64,000 nt of DNA from Hyphomicrobiales bacterium. Lineage in GTDB: Bacteria > Pseudomonadota > Alphaproteobacteria > Rhizobiales > Rhizobiaceae. A model generated the notes under the pieces. That model made no database searches and had not been told where the DNA came from. It saw only the letters and a list, made by a program, of their open reading frames with translations. Positions 55,741 to 64,000 of the stretch are shown one piece after another. The translations under genes and the position numbers were made by a program. How positions within the stretch are numbered: position 1 is the first letter of the stretch; every line of letters starts with the position of its first letter. Location of the stretch: the NCBI GenBank assembly GCA_900468285.1, contig UBTF01000002.1, positions 174,890 through 238,889 on the forward strand, given 5' to 3'.

Positions 55741-56204
55741 AATTCATCGACCTTTACCCAACCGATGTTCGTCTGGAACTTGGCACAATCCATTTCTCTG
55801 CCGTTTCAATCATTCGCTATGCGGAAAAATTTGATCCGCAGCCCTTCCATCTGGATGCGGAAGCCGCGAAGAACTCCGTCTTCGAAGGTCTCTGCGCCTC
55901 GGGATGGCAGACCAGCGCTTCCTGGATGAAATGCTTCCTGAACTTCTGGTCAAAGGAAGCAAGGCGGCTAGTGGCGCAAGGGATAGAACCGCCCAAGCTC
56001 GGCCCCTCCCCTGGTTTTCGCAATCTCAAATGGCTTCGCCCGGTCTATGCCGGAGATGACGTGACCTATTTCACGACAATGAAGGCGTCGCGCGCCCTGG
56101 CATCGCGACCCGGCACCTACATGAACACCACTCTCAACGAGGGCGTTAATCAGCACGGTGACGTCGTAGTGACGTTTGAGAGCAACGTTCTGGAATTCGA
56201 TTAG
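55737..56204 (+). CDS. MaoC-like hydratase, second of a pair
   Basis: A 155-residue hot-dog protein related to the first (YAEKFDPQPFHLDAEAA, FEGLCASGWQTSASWMK). It keeps Asp and His at the catalytic positions. The start ATG overlaps the previous stop (ATGA). It probably acts in fatty or branched acyl-CoA breakdown; the substrate is not readable. Confidence 0.87.
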   Translation: MKFIDLYPTDVRLELGTIHFSAVSIIRYAEKFDPQPFHLDAEAAKNSVFEGLCASGWQTSASWMKCFLNFWSKEARRLVAQGIEPPKLGPSPGFRNLKWLRPVYAGDDVTYFTTMKASRALASRPGTYMNTTLNEGVNQHGDVVVTFESNVLEFD

Positions 56205-56244
56205 ACGCGATCGCCCTTCACAGGATCTGTACCCCTTGCAATAA

Positions 56245-56267
56245 AAAAGCCCCATGACGGGGCTTTT
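56245..56267 (+). terminator. Terminator after the MaoC pair
   Basis: AAAAGCCCC and GGGGCTTTT pair around a five-base loop and end in T4. Confidence 0.85.
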
Positions 56268-56303
56268 CTTGCGCCTGCATTCTGGTGCAGCGTGATCGGC
56301 GTA

Positions 56304-56332
56304 GAGCATTTCCTTGTTAAATGGAAACGCTC
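56304..56332. repeat. 29-base imperfect palindromic repeat, copy 2
   Basis: It starts GAGCA and ends CGCTC, with TTGTTAAA in the middle. It matches the 34553 copy at most positions. It touches the apt stop codon by one base and may act as part of the 3' end of apt. Confidence 0.7.
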
Positions 56333-56874
56333 TAGTGGCCCGAGAACTCCACAAGTGTGCGCACTTCGACACCCAGATCCTCCAGCTTCTTTCGGCCACC
56401 CAGATCGGGAAGATCGATGACGAAGCAGGCGGACACGATTTCAGCGCCCATCTGGCGCAGAAGCTTGACCGCACCTTCTGCGGTTCCACCCGTTGCAATG
56501 AGATCATCGACAAGAATGACCTTTTCGCCGGGCTGAACGGCGTCCACATGCATTTCCATCTCATCGACGCCATATTCGAGACTATAGGCCACGCGCACCG
56601 TCGTGTGGGGCAATTTGCCCTTTTTGCGGATTGGGACGAAACCGGCTGAAAGCTGATGTGCAACGGCTCCGCCAAGGATGAAACCGCGCGCTTCCATTCC
56701 CGCGATCTTGTCGATTTTCGTACCTGCATAGGGCTGCACCAACTCATCTACCGCCCGGCGGAAGGCACGCGGGTTGCCCAGCAACGTCGTGATGTCGCGA
56801 AAGATGATCCCTGGCTTGGGATAGTCATGAATGGAACGAATGGCAGCAGCGAGCTCCGAGGCGATGACGGTCAT
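56332..56874 (-). CDS. apt: Adenine phosphoribosyltransferase
   Basis: A 180-residue Apt that salvages adenine to AMP with PRPP. It has [43 protein letters not shown] and the PRPP loop [17 protein letters not shown]. It lies downstream of petABC on the same strand, separated by a terminator, as often in rhizobia. Confidence 0.96.
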   Translation of the reverse strand: MTVIASELAAAIRSIHDYPKPGIIFRDITTLLGNPRAFRRAVDELVQPYAGTKIDKIAGMEARGFILGGAVAHQLSAGFVPIRKKGKLPHTTVRVAYSLEYGVDEMEMHVDAVQPGEKVILVDDLIATGGTAEGAVKLLRQMGAEIVSACFVIDLPDLGGRKKLEDLGVEVRTLVEFSGH

Positions 56875-56964
56875 GAAATTTCCGATGGTATCAGGATTAA
56901 AAGTGAGGCGACTTTAACAACTCAGCCCAAGCAGACCAATAGGAAAACAGGCGCACGGGGCATG

Positions 56965-56995
56965 AAAAAAGCCCCCACGCGTTAACGTGAGGGCC
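56965..56995 (-). terminator. Terminator of the petABC operon
   Basis: On the minus strand a CCCTCACG...CGTGGGGG stem-loop with a one-base bulge is followed by six Ts (plus-strand A-tract 56965-56970). Confidence 0.85.
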
Positions 56996-57022
56996 ACTGT
57001 CTCGATATCCTGATGTCGGAGA

Positions 57023-57910
57023 TCAGTGCTCTTTGCGGGAGTACACCGACTTCTTCGTCAGATAGATCAGCGCCGTAAAGATCAGCAGGAACACGATGAC
57101 CATGAAGCCGGTGCGCTTGCGCTCTTCCAGATGCGGCTCAGCAGCCCACATCAGGAAAGCAGAAACGTCCTGAGAATACTGGTCCAGGGTCTGCGGGGTG
57201 CCGTCATCATAGGTCACCTGATCCGCGCTGATGGGCGGGGCCATCTTGAGCGCGATTGCGCTGGCGAAATAAGGGTTGAAGTGCGTGCCTTCAGCGACTT
57301 CGATACCTTCCGGCGGCTCCTGATATCCCGTCAGCAGCGCGTGGATGTAATCCGGGCCGCCTTCCTGATATCCGCCGAGAATGGGGATCATGTCGAAGAT
57401 GAACTGCGGGAAACCGCGTTCCACGCCACGGGCCTTCGCCAGAAGCGACATATCGGGAGGAGCAGCGCCGCCGTTCGAAGCTGCCGCTGCTTCCTTGTTC
57501 GGATAGGGCGACGGGAAATGGTCGGATGGCACAGCCTTGCGCGAGAACATCTCGCCATCGGCATTTGGGCCGTCCTGCACTTCATATTCGGCAGCAAAAG
57601 CCTTCACCTGTTCCTCGGAGTAACCCAGATCTTCCAGCGTGCGGAAGGAAACGAGGCTCATCGAGTGGCAGGCAGAACAGACTTCCTTGTAGATCTTCAA
57701 TCCACGCTGAAGCTGGCCCTTGTCATATTTGCCGAATGGACCGGCGAAGGACCACTTTTCTTCATGTGGCTTGAGGACGGGAAAGTGCCCGCCTGCAATG
57801 GCATGTTCGGTCTGGGCCTTCAGGTCATGTCCTTCTTCCGCGGCGAAAGCCGCGGATCCGAAGCCGCTCATGGCAGCGATAAGCGCGATGCTCGTTACAA
57901 GCTTTTTCAT
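57023..57910 (-). CDS. petC: Cytochrome c1 of the bc1 complex
   Basis: A 295-residue cytochrome c1. It carries a cleavable signal peptide (KKLVTSIALIAAMSGFGSAAFA shortened), the haem-binding CSACH, the axial Met in the C-terminal half (ALKMAPPIS) and one C-terminal membrane anchor (GFMVIVFLLIFTALIYL). The start ATG at 57910 follows AAGGA; the frame is open upstream across the petB end but lacks a site. It is the last gene of petABC. Confidence 0.95.
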   Translation of the reverse strand: MKKLVTSIALIAAMSGFGSAAFAAEEGHDLKAQTEHAIAGGHFPVLKPHEEKWSFAGPFGKYDKGQLQRGLKIYKEVCSACHSMSLVSFRTLEDLGYSEEQVKAFAAEYEVQDGPNADGEMFSRKAVPSDHFPSPYPNKEAAAASNGGAAPPDMSLLAKARGVERGFPQFIFDMIPILGGYQEGGPDYIHALLTGYQEPPEGIEVAEGTHFNPYFASAIALKMAPPISADQVTYDDGTPQTLDQYSQDVSAFLMWAAEPHLEERKRTGFMVIVFLLIFTALIYLTKKSVYSRKEH

Positions 57911-57932
57911 TGTAATCGTCCTTCTCTCACGC

Positions 57933-59216
57933 TCATATCTTGACGGCGGCCGCAGGCGCGGCGGCTGTCTTGCCGTTCTTTTCAAGAACAGCTTCGGTGA
58001 TGGAATTCGGAATACGTCGCGGCGTCTCGAACAGGCCAAGCAGCGGCATGATGACGAGGAAGAAGCCAAAGTAGTAAACCGTTCCGATCTGCGAAAGCGT
58101 GACGTAGGTGCCTTCTGCCGGGCGGGAACCGAGCCAGCCGAGCATGATGGAGTTTACGACGAAGACCCAGAAGAACATCTTGTACCAGGGGCGATAGACA
58201 GCCGAGCGAACCTTCGATGTGTCCAGCCATGGCAGGAAGAACAGCACGACGATTGCACCGAACATGACCAGAACGCCGCCGAGCTTGGAATCGATCGGGC
58301 CAACGTTGAAGGTAATCGCGCGAAGCATGGCGTAGAAAGGCAGGAAGTACCACTCAGGCACGATATGTGCCGGTGTCTTCAGAGCGTCCGCCATGATGTA
58401 GTTGTCGGGGTGGCCGAGGAAGTTCGGCATGTAGAACACGAACCACGCATAGGCCAGAAGGAAGATGGAAAGGCCGAGTGCGTCTTTCAGCGTTGCATAG
58501 GGCGTGAACGGAACGGTGTCCGTCTTGCTCTTGATCTCAACGCCTGTCGGGTTGGTCTGGCCGGTCACATGCAGTGCCCAGATGTGCAGGATAACGACAC
58601 CGGCAATCATGAAGGGCAGAAGATAGTGCAGCGCGAAGAAGCGGTTCAGCGTAGGCTGATCAACCGCAAAGCCGCCGAGCAGGAACTGCTGGATCCATTC
58701 GCCGACGCCAGGAAACGCGGTGAAGAAGCCGGTAATAACGGTTGCACCCCAGAAGGACATCTGGCCCCAAGGCAGAACGTAACCCATGAAGCCGGTCGCC
58801 ATCATCAGCAGGAAGATGACGCAGCCGAGAATCCAGAGGATTTCACGCGGCGCCTTGTAGGAGCCGTAATACAGTCCGCGCGCAATGTGCAGATAGACGG
58901 CAATGAAGAAGAAGGACGCGCCGTTGGCGTGCATGTAGCGCAACAGCCAGCCATGGTTCACGTCACGCATGATCTTTTCGACCGAATTGAACGCAACCGT
59001 CGTCTCGGCTGCATAATGCATGGCCAGAACAACGCCGGTCAGGATCTGCACGATCAGCATGACGGCAAGCATCGCACCAAAGGTGTATGCGTAGTTGAGG
59101 TTGCGCGGAACCGGATAGGCTATGAAGCTGTCATAGACCATGCGCGGCAGTGGCAAGCGGGAATCGACCCATCTTTCGATACCGGTCGAGGGCTGGTAAC
59201 TGGAATGACCACTCAT
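57933..59216 (-). CDS. petB: Cytochrome b of the bc1 complex
   Basis: A 427-residue eight-helix quinol-oxidising subunit. It has the paired haem-ligand histidines in helices B and D ([48 protein letters not shown]). The Qo-site PEWY motif appears as [14 protein letters not shown]. It lies 13 bases after petA and 22 bases before the petC start. Confidence 0.97.
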   Translation of the reverse strand: MSGHSSYQPSTGIERWVDSRLPLPRMVYDSFIAYPVPRNLNYAYTFGAMLAVMLIVQILTGVVLAMHYAAETTVAFNSVEKIMRDVNHGWLLRYMHANGASFFFIAVYLHIARGLYYGSYKAPREILWILGCVIFLLMMATGFMGYVLPWGQMSFWGATVITGFFTAFPGVGEWIQQFLLGGFAVDQPTLNRFFALHYLLPFMIAGVVILHIWALHVTGQTNPTGVEIKSKTDTVPFTPYATLKDALGLSIFLLAYAWFVFYMPNFLGHPDNYIMADALKTPAHIVPEWYFLPFYAMLRAITFNVGPIDSKLGGVLVMFGAIVVLFFLPWLDTSKVRSAVYRPWYKMFFWVFVVNSIMLGWLGSRPAEGTYVTLSQIGTVYYFGFFLVIMPLLGLFETPRRIPNSITEAVLEKNGKTAAAPAAAVKI

Positions 59217-59229
59217 TTCATATGTCCCC

Positions 59230-59808
59230 TTATCCGATCTTGATCACGGTATCGGATGTAAATGCGAAGGTCGGAATATGCAGGTTCTCCGGCGCCGGAC
59301 CTTTGCGAATGCGGCCCGCCGTATCGTAGTGCGAGCCATGGCAGGGACAGAACCACCCGCCGAAATCGCCGGCTTGACCCAGCGGAACACAGCCAAGATG
59401 CGTGCAGGAACCGACCATAACGATCCAGTTTTCCTTGCCCGCGCCTGCGGAACGATCGACATCCGTCGCCTGTGCGGTGGCATCGAGATTGGCGTTGCGC
59501 GCAACGGGATCCTTGAGCTCAGCCAGCTGGACGGCATTTGCTTCTTCGATCTCTTTTGGAGTTCTGTTGCGAATGAAGATCGGCTTGCCGCGCCACTTCA
59601 CGGTCAGAGACATGCCCGGCTCCACGCTTGCGACGTTGACTTCGATGGAAGCCAGAGCCAGCGTCGATGCATCGGGACGCATCTGGTCAATGAAAGGCCA
59701 GGCAACTGCGGCAGCGCCAACTGCGCCAGCCATACCTGTTACAAGATAAAGAAAATCGCGACGGGTGGGTTCACCCGAAGCGTCATGGTCATTTACGTGC
59801 TCGCTCAC
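59230..59808 (-). CDS. petA: Rieske iron-sulfur subunit of the bc1 complex
   Basis: A 192-residue Rieske protein with a Tat-type signal anchor ([22 protein letters not shown]) and the [2Fe-2S] ligands CTHLGC and CPCHGSHYD. The start appears to be GTG at 59808; no ATG with a better site is in frame. It is first gene of petABC, so the promoter lies in the 300 bases shared with the divergent phosphatase-like gene. Confidence 0.96.
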   Translation of the reverse strand: MSEHVNDHDASGEPTRRDFLYLVTGMAGAVGAAAVAWPFIDQMRPDASTLALASIEVNVASVEPGMSLTVKWRGKPIFIRNRTPKEIEEANAVQLAELKDPVARNANLDATAQATDVDRSAGAGKENWIVMVGSCTHLGCVPLGQAGDFGGWFCPCHGSHYDTAGRIRKGPAPENLHIPTFAFTSDTVIKIG

Positions 59809-60115
59809 CGCTACACCATCCTCTGCGCTGATTTTGTTGAAAGTCGCATGAGTCCTCCAGCTATGTTTTGATCCAGGACAAACTCGATCCCCCTTGTCCC
59901 GGATACCGCGCGACGAGAAATCGCGCCTATTCTGCTTGATCGCAAAATATGCCGGACCTTGGCAAGAGGAAAGCTCACAAAGCTGCCGTAATTCTGCCTT
60001 GTCAGGTCATTTTTCTCCGTCTTTTCCCGTCCTGCTGGCCATCATGCAACATTGTGCCGGAAAATCGCGCGTGTTAAGCAGAATCAGGGAGAGCCCTTCA
60101 ACGAGGTTTTTAATT

Positions 60116-61051
60116 TTGAAAGCTAGGCTCACCTGTGTCGTTGCGTTTGCGCTCACACTTTCGTTGGCAGTCATAAGTCTTCGATATGTCTTCGATTTCT
60201 GGATTTTGGCCTTCGTCACCAGTTTCCAGTTGCATATCGCAATTATGGTCGCCCTCACCTCACTGTTGGGCCTGGCTGTACTGCGGTCCCGCATCTTCGT
60301 TTTACTGCTGATCTGGGCAATCGTACTGGGTGCCCACACCCTCTACATGCACCGGGAATTCGTCACCGAAGCCTATGCTCCGAAGGACGCGACACCGTTC
60401 CGGCTGCTTTCCTTCAATGTGCTGATGGAAAACGGCGCCAATGCCGAATCAATCGCGGACGCGATCCTCGCACAGAGGGCAGACGCTGTTTACGTCATGG
60501 AGGCTGCGGCACTGAGAAGCGTGCTGCCGCGCCTGCAGCAGACTTACCCGTATCGCTTGGGATGCGGCGAAAAAACGCAGTCCTGCGATCTGTTGATCCT
60601 GTCGAAGCTGCCGCTTATGGATGCGGGTATCGGCAGCCTCAGCTATGTCAGCCGCGACCGCTTCGCAATGGCCACCATCGAACCGGCGGGCATCAAGCTG
60701 ACCCTCGTGGCCGCCCATCTGGCAAAACCGTATTTTGATGAATATCACCGCAATGAGCTGAGCCGCATCCAATTGGCCATCGCCTCGGTCAGCGGCCCAG
60801 TCATACTCGGCGGCGATTTCAACTCGGCCAGCATTGCCCCCGATATGCGGGAATTCCTGCTCGCTACCGATCTGAAAAAGGCCCAATGGGAGCCGGCCAC
60901 ATGGCCCATACCTGCGGGAAAATTCGGCATCGCGATCGATCACATATTCGCCCGCGCACCAGCTACGCTCATTAAGACCGAGCGATTGCCAGACAATCTG
61001 GGGTCCAATCACTTCGGACTGGTTGCCGATTTTGCGATTGCGAAGCCTTAA
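60116..61051 (+). CDS. Membrane-anchored endonuclease/exonuclease/phosphatase family protein
   Basis: A protein of about 311 residues. Three N-terminal hydrophobic segments (about 1-85) precede an EEP domain with LSFNVLMENG, the Glu in YVMEAAAL, AAHLAKPYFDEY, GGDFNSAS and the terminal SNHFGLVADF. The catalytic face is periplasmic or cytoplasmic depending on topology; the substrate is unknown (phosphoester). The start is uncertain: TTG at 60116 follows GAGG, while ATG at 60044 lacks a site. Its stop overlaps the convergent ABC gene stop within TTAA. Confidence 0.82.
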   Translation: MKARLTCVVAFALTLSLAVISLRYVFDFWILAFVTSFQLHIAIMVALTSLLGLAVLRSRIFVLLLIWAIVLGAHTLYMHREFVTEAYAPKDATPFRLLSFNVLMENGANAESIADAILAQRADAVYVMEAAALRSVLPRLQQTYPYRLGCGEKTQSCDLLILSKLPLMDAGIGSLSYVSRDRFAMATIEPAGIKLTLVAAHLAKPYFDEYHRNELSRIQLAIASVSGPVILGGDFNSASIAPDMREFLLATDLKKAQWEPATWPIPAGKFGIAIDHIFARAPATLIKTERLPDNLGSNHFGLVADFAIAKP

Positions 61052-62925
61052 ACAGGCTGAACCGTTTCGTCCGATAAGAGGAAGCCGCCAGACTGGCGTG
61101 CCCACAATTCGGAATAGAGCCCGCCGCTGGCGACGAGCTGGCTGTGGGTACCCTGCTCCACAATACGCCCAGCATCCATCACCACCAGCCGGTCCAGTGC
61201 CGCAATCGTCGATAGGCGGTGAGCGATTGCCAGAACCGTCTTGCCCCGCATCAACTCGTCCAGATTGCTCTGTATGGCCGCTTCCACCTCCGAATCCAGT
61301 GCCGATGTCGCCTCGTCCAGCACAAGGATCGGGGCGTCCTTGAGCATCACGCGGGCAATGGCAATGCGCTGGCGCTGCCCACCAGAAAGCTTCACGCCGC
61401 GCTCGCCCACATGGGCGTCCAGCCCCTTGCGCCCGCGCTGATCTTCCAGCTTCTCGATAAACTCATCCGCCCGCGCCCGGCGTATGGCTTCCAGCAATTG
61501 TTCCTCGGTCGCGTCCAGACGTCCGAACATGATGTTGTCGCGGATGGAGCGGTGCAGCAGCGATGTGTCCTGCGTAACCATTCCGATATGGGACCGCAGC
61601 GTTTCCTGCGTTACCGTCGCAATATCCTGTCCGTCGATGAGAATGCGGCCCTTTTCGACATCATAAAAACGCAGCAGAAGATTGACGAGCGTCGATTTCC
61701 CGGCCCCGGAGCGACCGACAATGCCAACCTTTTCTCCCGCCGCAATATCAAGGCTAAGATCATCGATCACGCCTTTGCCACGGCCATAGTGGAAACTGAC
61801 GTGATCATAGCGAATGGCTGGACGTGCCGCGGACAATGCCTTGGCGCTTTCGGCGTCCACCAATCCCAGCGGCTGAGAAATCAGTTCGGCGGCGTTTTGC
61901 ACCGTCCCAAAATTGCGCATGATGCCGTTAAACTGCGTCATCAGACGGCCGAGCAGGAAGTTGAGGCGCAGCACGAGCGCAAGCGTAAAGGCAACCGCCC
62001 CGGAACTGATCTTTCCAGACAGCCAGAGATCAATGCAGAGCGCGGCCATGGATGTGATCATGATGCCTGACAGGAGCGCCATGGATGCGCGGACCCCGGT
62101 GATGAAGCGGGTAAACATCATCGTCGTGTTTTGGAAGATGTCGAAACCCTGCCGCATGTAGCGGTCATTGGCGTCGTCGCGACCGAAGAGCCTCAGGGTC
62201 TGGATATTGCTGTAGGCATCCACCATGCGGCCAGACAGCATGGATGCAGCTTCTGCCGTCTCGCGGGAGTGCTTGCGGATGCGCGGCACGAAATAGCGCG
62301 CCAGCATCGAGAATATGCCGACCCAGACCAGAACGACAACCGCCAGCCGCCAGTCCAGCCCGCCGATCAGAAACAGCATCGAGACCGAATAAATGCCGAC
62401 GAACCAGACGCTTTCCATCAGCGAGGTCACAAGATCGCCCGCCGCCTGCCCGCCAGACCAGACCTTGGTGACGATGCGGCCCGAGAAATCATTCTGGAAA
62501 AATGTGAGCGACTGACGCGCGACATGCATATAGGACTGCCAGCGCACGAGATTGTAGAAACCGGGCGTGATGATCTGCTGATCGACCAGTGCCGTCAGCA
62601 TGGTCACGACGAAGCGAACGACGGCAATGAGGAACAACATGCCGATCAACTCGTAACCGTGCCCGGCGATCAGCCCTGCCCAGCCATCGCCGGGCTTTAC
62701 GCTCGAGAGAATGTCCACCAGCCTGCCGACGAACCAGAACAATGCGGCCTCGATGGCGGCCGTCATGCCGCCAAGAACGAGCATGGCGAAAAATGGAGCC
62801 TTGGCCTGCCTCAGATAAAACCAGATGAATGCGAAGGTATCTTGCGGCGGACGAAGATCGTCCTTGCGGGCGAAGGGCTTGATCCAGTTCTCGAAAACGC
62901 GAAAAATACGGGTGATAAGCATCAT
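61048..62925 (-). CDS. ABC exporter half-transporter (membrane plus ATPase domain)
   Basis: A 625-residue type IV ABC exporter chain: a six-helix membrane domain (about 30-340), then the ATPase with Walker A GRSGAGKSTL, Q-loop VTQDTSLL, signature LSGGQRQRIAIARVMLK, Walker B ILVLDEATSAL and the switch His AHRL. Such chains act as homo- or heterodimers exporting lipids, drugs or peptides. The neighbouring partial gene encodes a similar chain, suggesting a heterodimer or recent duplication. Substrate unknown. Confidence 0.93.
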   Translation of the reverse strand: MMLITRIFRVFENWIKPFARKDDLRPPQDTFAFIWFYLRQAKAPFFAMLVLGGMTAAIEAALFWFVGRLVDILSSVKPGDGWAGLIAGHGYELIGMLFLIAVVRFVVTMLTALVDQQIITPGFYNLVRWQSYMHVARQSLTFFQNDFSGRIVTKVWSGGQAAGDLVTSLMESVWFVGIYSVSMLFLIGGLDWRLAVVVLVWVGIFSMLARYFVPRIRKHSRETAEAASMLSGRMVDAYSNIQTLRLFGRDDANDRYMRQGFDIFQNTTMMFTRFITGVRASMALLSGIMITSMAALCIDLWLSGKISSGAVAFTLALVLRLNFLLGRLMTQFNGIMRNFGTVQNAAELISQPLGLVDAESAKALSAARPAIRYDHVSFHYGRGKGVIDDLSLDIAAGEKVGIVGRSGAGKSTLVNLLLRFYDVEKGRILIDGQDIATVTQETLRSHIGMVTQDTSLLHRSIRDNIMFGRLDATEEQLLEAIRRARADEFIEKLEDQRGRKGLDAHVGERGVKLSGGQRQRIAIARVMLKDAPILVLDEATSALDSEVEAAIQSNLDELMRGKTVLAIAHRLSTIAALDRLVVMDAGRIVEQGTHSQLVASGGLYSELWARQSGGFLLSDETVQPV

Positions 62926-63024
62926 TCCGATATAGGCGGTTTCATCGGACGGGCAAAGCGGCGGCTGGATTATATTTTAGTAATAAGATTGGTGGAGGGA
63001 GTGCTTTTTCCGCTACGGTTTCAG

Positions 63025-63065
63025 CCACTCCCTCACACCGGCTCAAGGCCCGGGTGAGGGAGTGG
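63025..63065. repeat. Long inverted repeat between the two ABC genes
   Basis: Twelve-base arms CCACTCCCTCAC and GTGAGGGAGTGG (63025-63036, 63054-63065) enclose a loop that can pair further (ACCGG/CCGGGT). It lacks a T-tract on the minus strand, so it resembles a dispersed palindromic element more than a terminator. Confidence 0.65.
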
Positions 63066-63078
63066 GGGAAGCAGAAAC

Positions 63079-64000
63079 CTACTCCCCCGCCACCTTCATG
63101 TCCGGCTCTTCTTCGGAGATGAACCCGCCGGACTGACGCAGCCACAGATCGGCATAGATGCCTCCCTGCTCCACCAGTTCCGTATGCGTGCCAGCCTCGA
63201 CGATCTTGCCCTTGTCGAGGATGATGAGGCGATCCATCTCGGTCAGCGTCGACAGGCGGTGGGCAATCGCGATTACCGTCTTGCCTTCCATCAGCGCAAA
63301 CAGGTTTTCCTGAATGGCCGCTTCGACTTCCGAGTCGAGCGCCGAGGTTGCCTCATCGAGAATGAGGATCGGCGCATCCTTGAGGAACACGCGGGCGATC
63401 GCGATACGCTGGCGCTGGCCACCGGAAAGCTTGACCCCACGTTCTCCAACCTGCGCGTCCAGCCCCTGATGCCCATGCATATCTACCAGCGTTTCGATGA
63501 AGTCCCAGGCATTGGCGCGCTTTGCTGCGGCAATGATCTCTTCGTCCGTCGCTCCGGGATGACCATAGGCGATGTTTTCGCGGATCGTGCGGTGGAGCAG
63601 CGACGTATCCTGCGTCACGACGCCAATCAGCGAGCGCAAACTATCCTGCGAGACATTGGAAATATCCTGTCCATCGATCAGGATGCGGCCCGACTCCAGA
63701 TCGTAGAAACGCAGCAGCAGGTTCATCAGCGTGGTCTTGCCAGCGCCGGAGCGGCCGACGAGACCGACCTTTTCGCCCGGCTTGATGTTGAGAGACAGGT
63801 TCTCAAGGACGCCCTTGTTCTTGCCATAGTGGAAGCGGACGTCTTCAAAGATGATTTCACCCTTGTGGGCAGACAGCGCCGGTGCATTGGCGGCATCCAC
63901 GATATCGTGCGGCTTGGACATCATGTTCATGCCGTCATAGACGGTGCCGATGTTCTCAAACAGCGATGTCACTTCCCACATGATCCACTGCGACATGCCG
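63079..64000 (-). CDS. ABC exporter half-transporter, partial
   Basis: The C-terminal part (at least 307 residues) of a second ABC exporter chain; the 5' end lies beyond the window. It has Walker A GRSGAGKTTL, VTQDTSLLHR, LSGGQRQRIAIARVFLK, LILDEATSAL and AHRLSTL. It is very like the downstream ABC protein across the ATPase. It is separated from that gene by about 150 bases with an inverted repeat, so the two may be transcribed separately or together. Confidence 0.93.
   Translation of the reverse strand, partial: GMSQWIMWEVTSLFENIGTVYDGMNMMSKPHDIVDAANAPALSAHKGEIIFEDVRFHYGKNKGVLENLSLNIKPGEKVGLVGRSGAGKTTLMNLLLRFYDLESGRILIDGQDISNVSQDSLRSLIGVVTQDTSLLHRTIRENIAYGHPGATDEEIIAAAKRANAWDFIETLVDMHGHQGLDAQVGERGVKLSGGQRQRIAIARVFLKDAPILILDEATSALDSEVEAAIQENLFALMEGKTVIAIAHRLSTLTEMDRLIILDKGKIVEAGTHTELVEQGGIYADLWLRQSGGFISEEEPDMKVAGE

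Noticed and set aside
57720-59243. 507-codon open frame antisense to petB and petC
   Set aside because: It is opposite two unmistakable cytochrome genes and shows no recognisable domain.

Overview
The window reads as chromosomal DNA of an alphaproteobacterium of the family Rhizobiaceae, closest in gene content and order to Agrobacterium/Rhizobium/Sinorhizobium. The main markers are the greA-lpsB ... lrp-trxB-lsrB block followed by two AbcR-type small RNAs, a CarB with the rhizobial insertion, an SOS box of the alphaproteobacterial GTTC-N7-GTTC type, a CTC-type L25, and a petABC operon next to apt. Nothing looks like a plasmid, phage or insertion sequence. I found no tRNA, rRNA or CRISPR array.

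Layout. 0-5.5 kb: glutathione S-transferase, carB and a PdxI-type aldo/keto reductase with a divergent LysR gene. 6.5-9.3 kb: a two-gene DNA-repair operon, an uncharacterised radical SAM protein translationally coupled to a UdgX-type uracil-DNA glycosylase, with a LexA-type box on its promoter. 9.4-19.3 kb: greA (with a leader hairpin), lpsB, a run of LPS-core glycosyltransferases that looks less GC-rich than its flanks, then lrp, trxB and lsrB. 19.4-21.4 kb: two tandem AbcR-like sRNAs, an ArsR gene with a palindromic operator, and an Old Yellow Enzyme. 21.4-31.2 kb: mixed metabolic and membrane genes (SDR, LysR, DUF2188, Ca2+/H+ antiporter, aspartate aminotransferase, degenerate EAL protein, EamA exporter, cold-shock protein, glyoxalase-II-like hydrolase, SH3/DUF1236 protein). 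31.4-34.1 kb: a MarR / response regulator / histidine kinase operon of PetP-PetR type. 34.1-43 kb: csaA-like, proC, ybjN-like, ubiK, lgt, midA-like, pgeF, a creatinase-like M24 protein, a lipoprotein and prs. 43-48 kb: aldehyde dehydrogenase, AcoR-like regulator and an MHYT-GGDEF-EAL protein. 48-56.2 kb: rplY, a HAMP-PAS-GGDEF-EAL/solute-binding-protein pair, pth, exoD, ychF and two MaoC hydratases. 56.3-64 kb: apt, petABC, a membrane endonuclease/phosphatase-like protein, and two ABC exporters of which the second runs off the end.

How the genes fit together. The strongest functional units are the cytochrome bc1 operon (petA-petB-petC, minus strand), the LPS-core cluster with its redox regulator LsrB, the sRNA pair beside lsrB, and the radical SAM-UdgX operon. 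The last is the best candidate for a poorly described system. UdgX proteins bind uracil-abasic DNA covalently, the radical SAM partner has no assigned chemistry, its last five residues fit a sliding-clamp-binding motif, and a 15-base SOS box overlaps the predicted -10 region.

Starts were chosen from Shine-Dalgarno spacing and family length. Several genes appear to use GTG or TTG, and these are flagged. Identifications come from reading the protein sequences; no database search or alignment was run.
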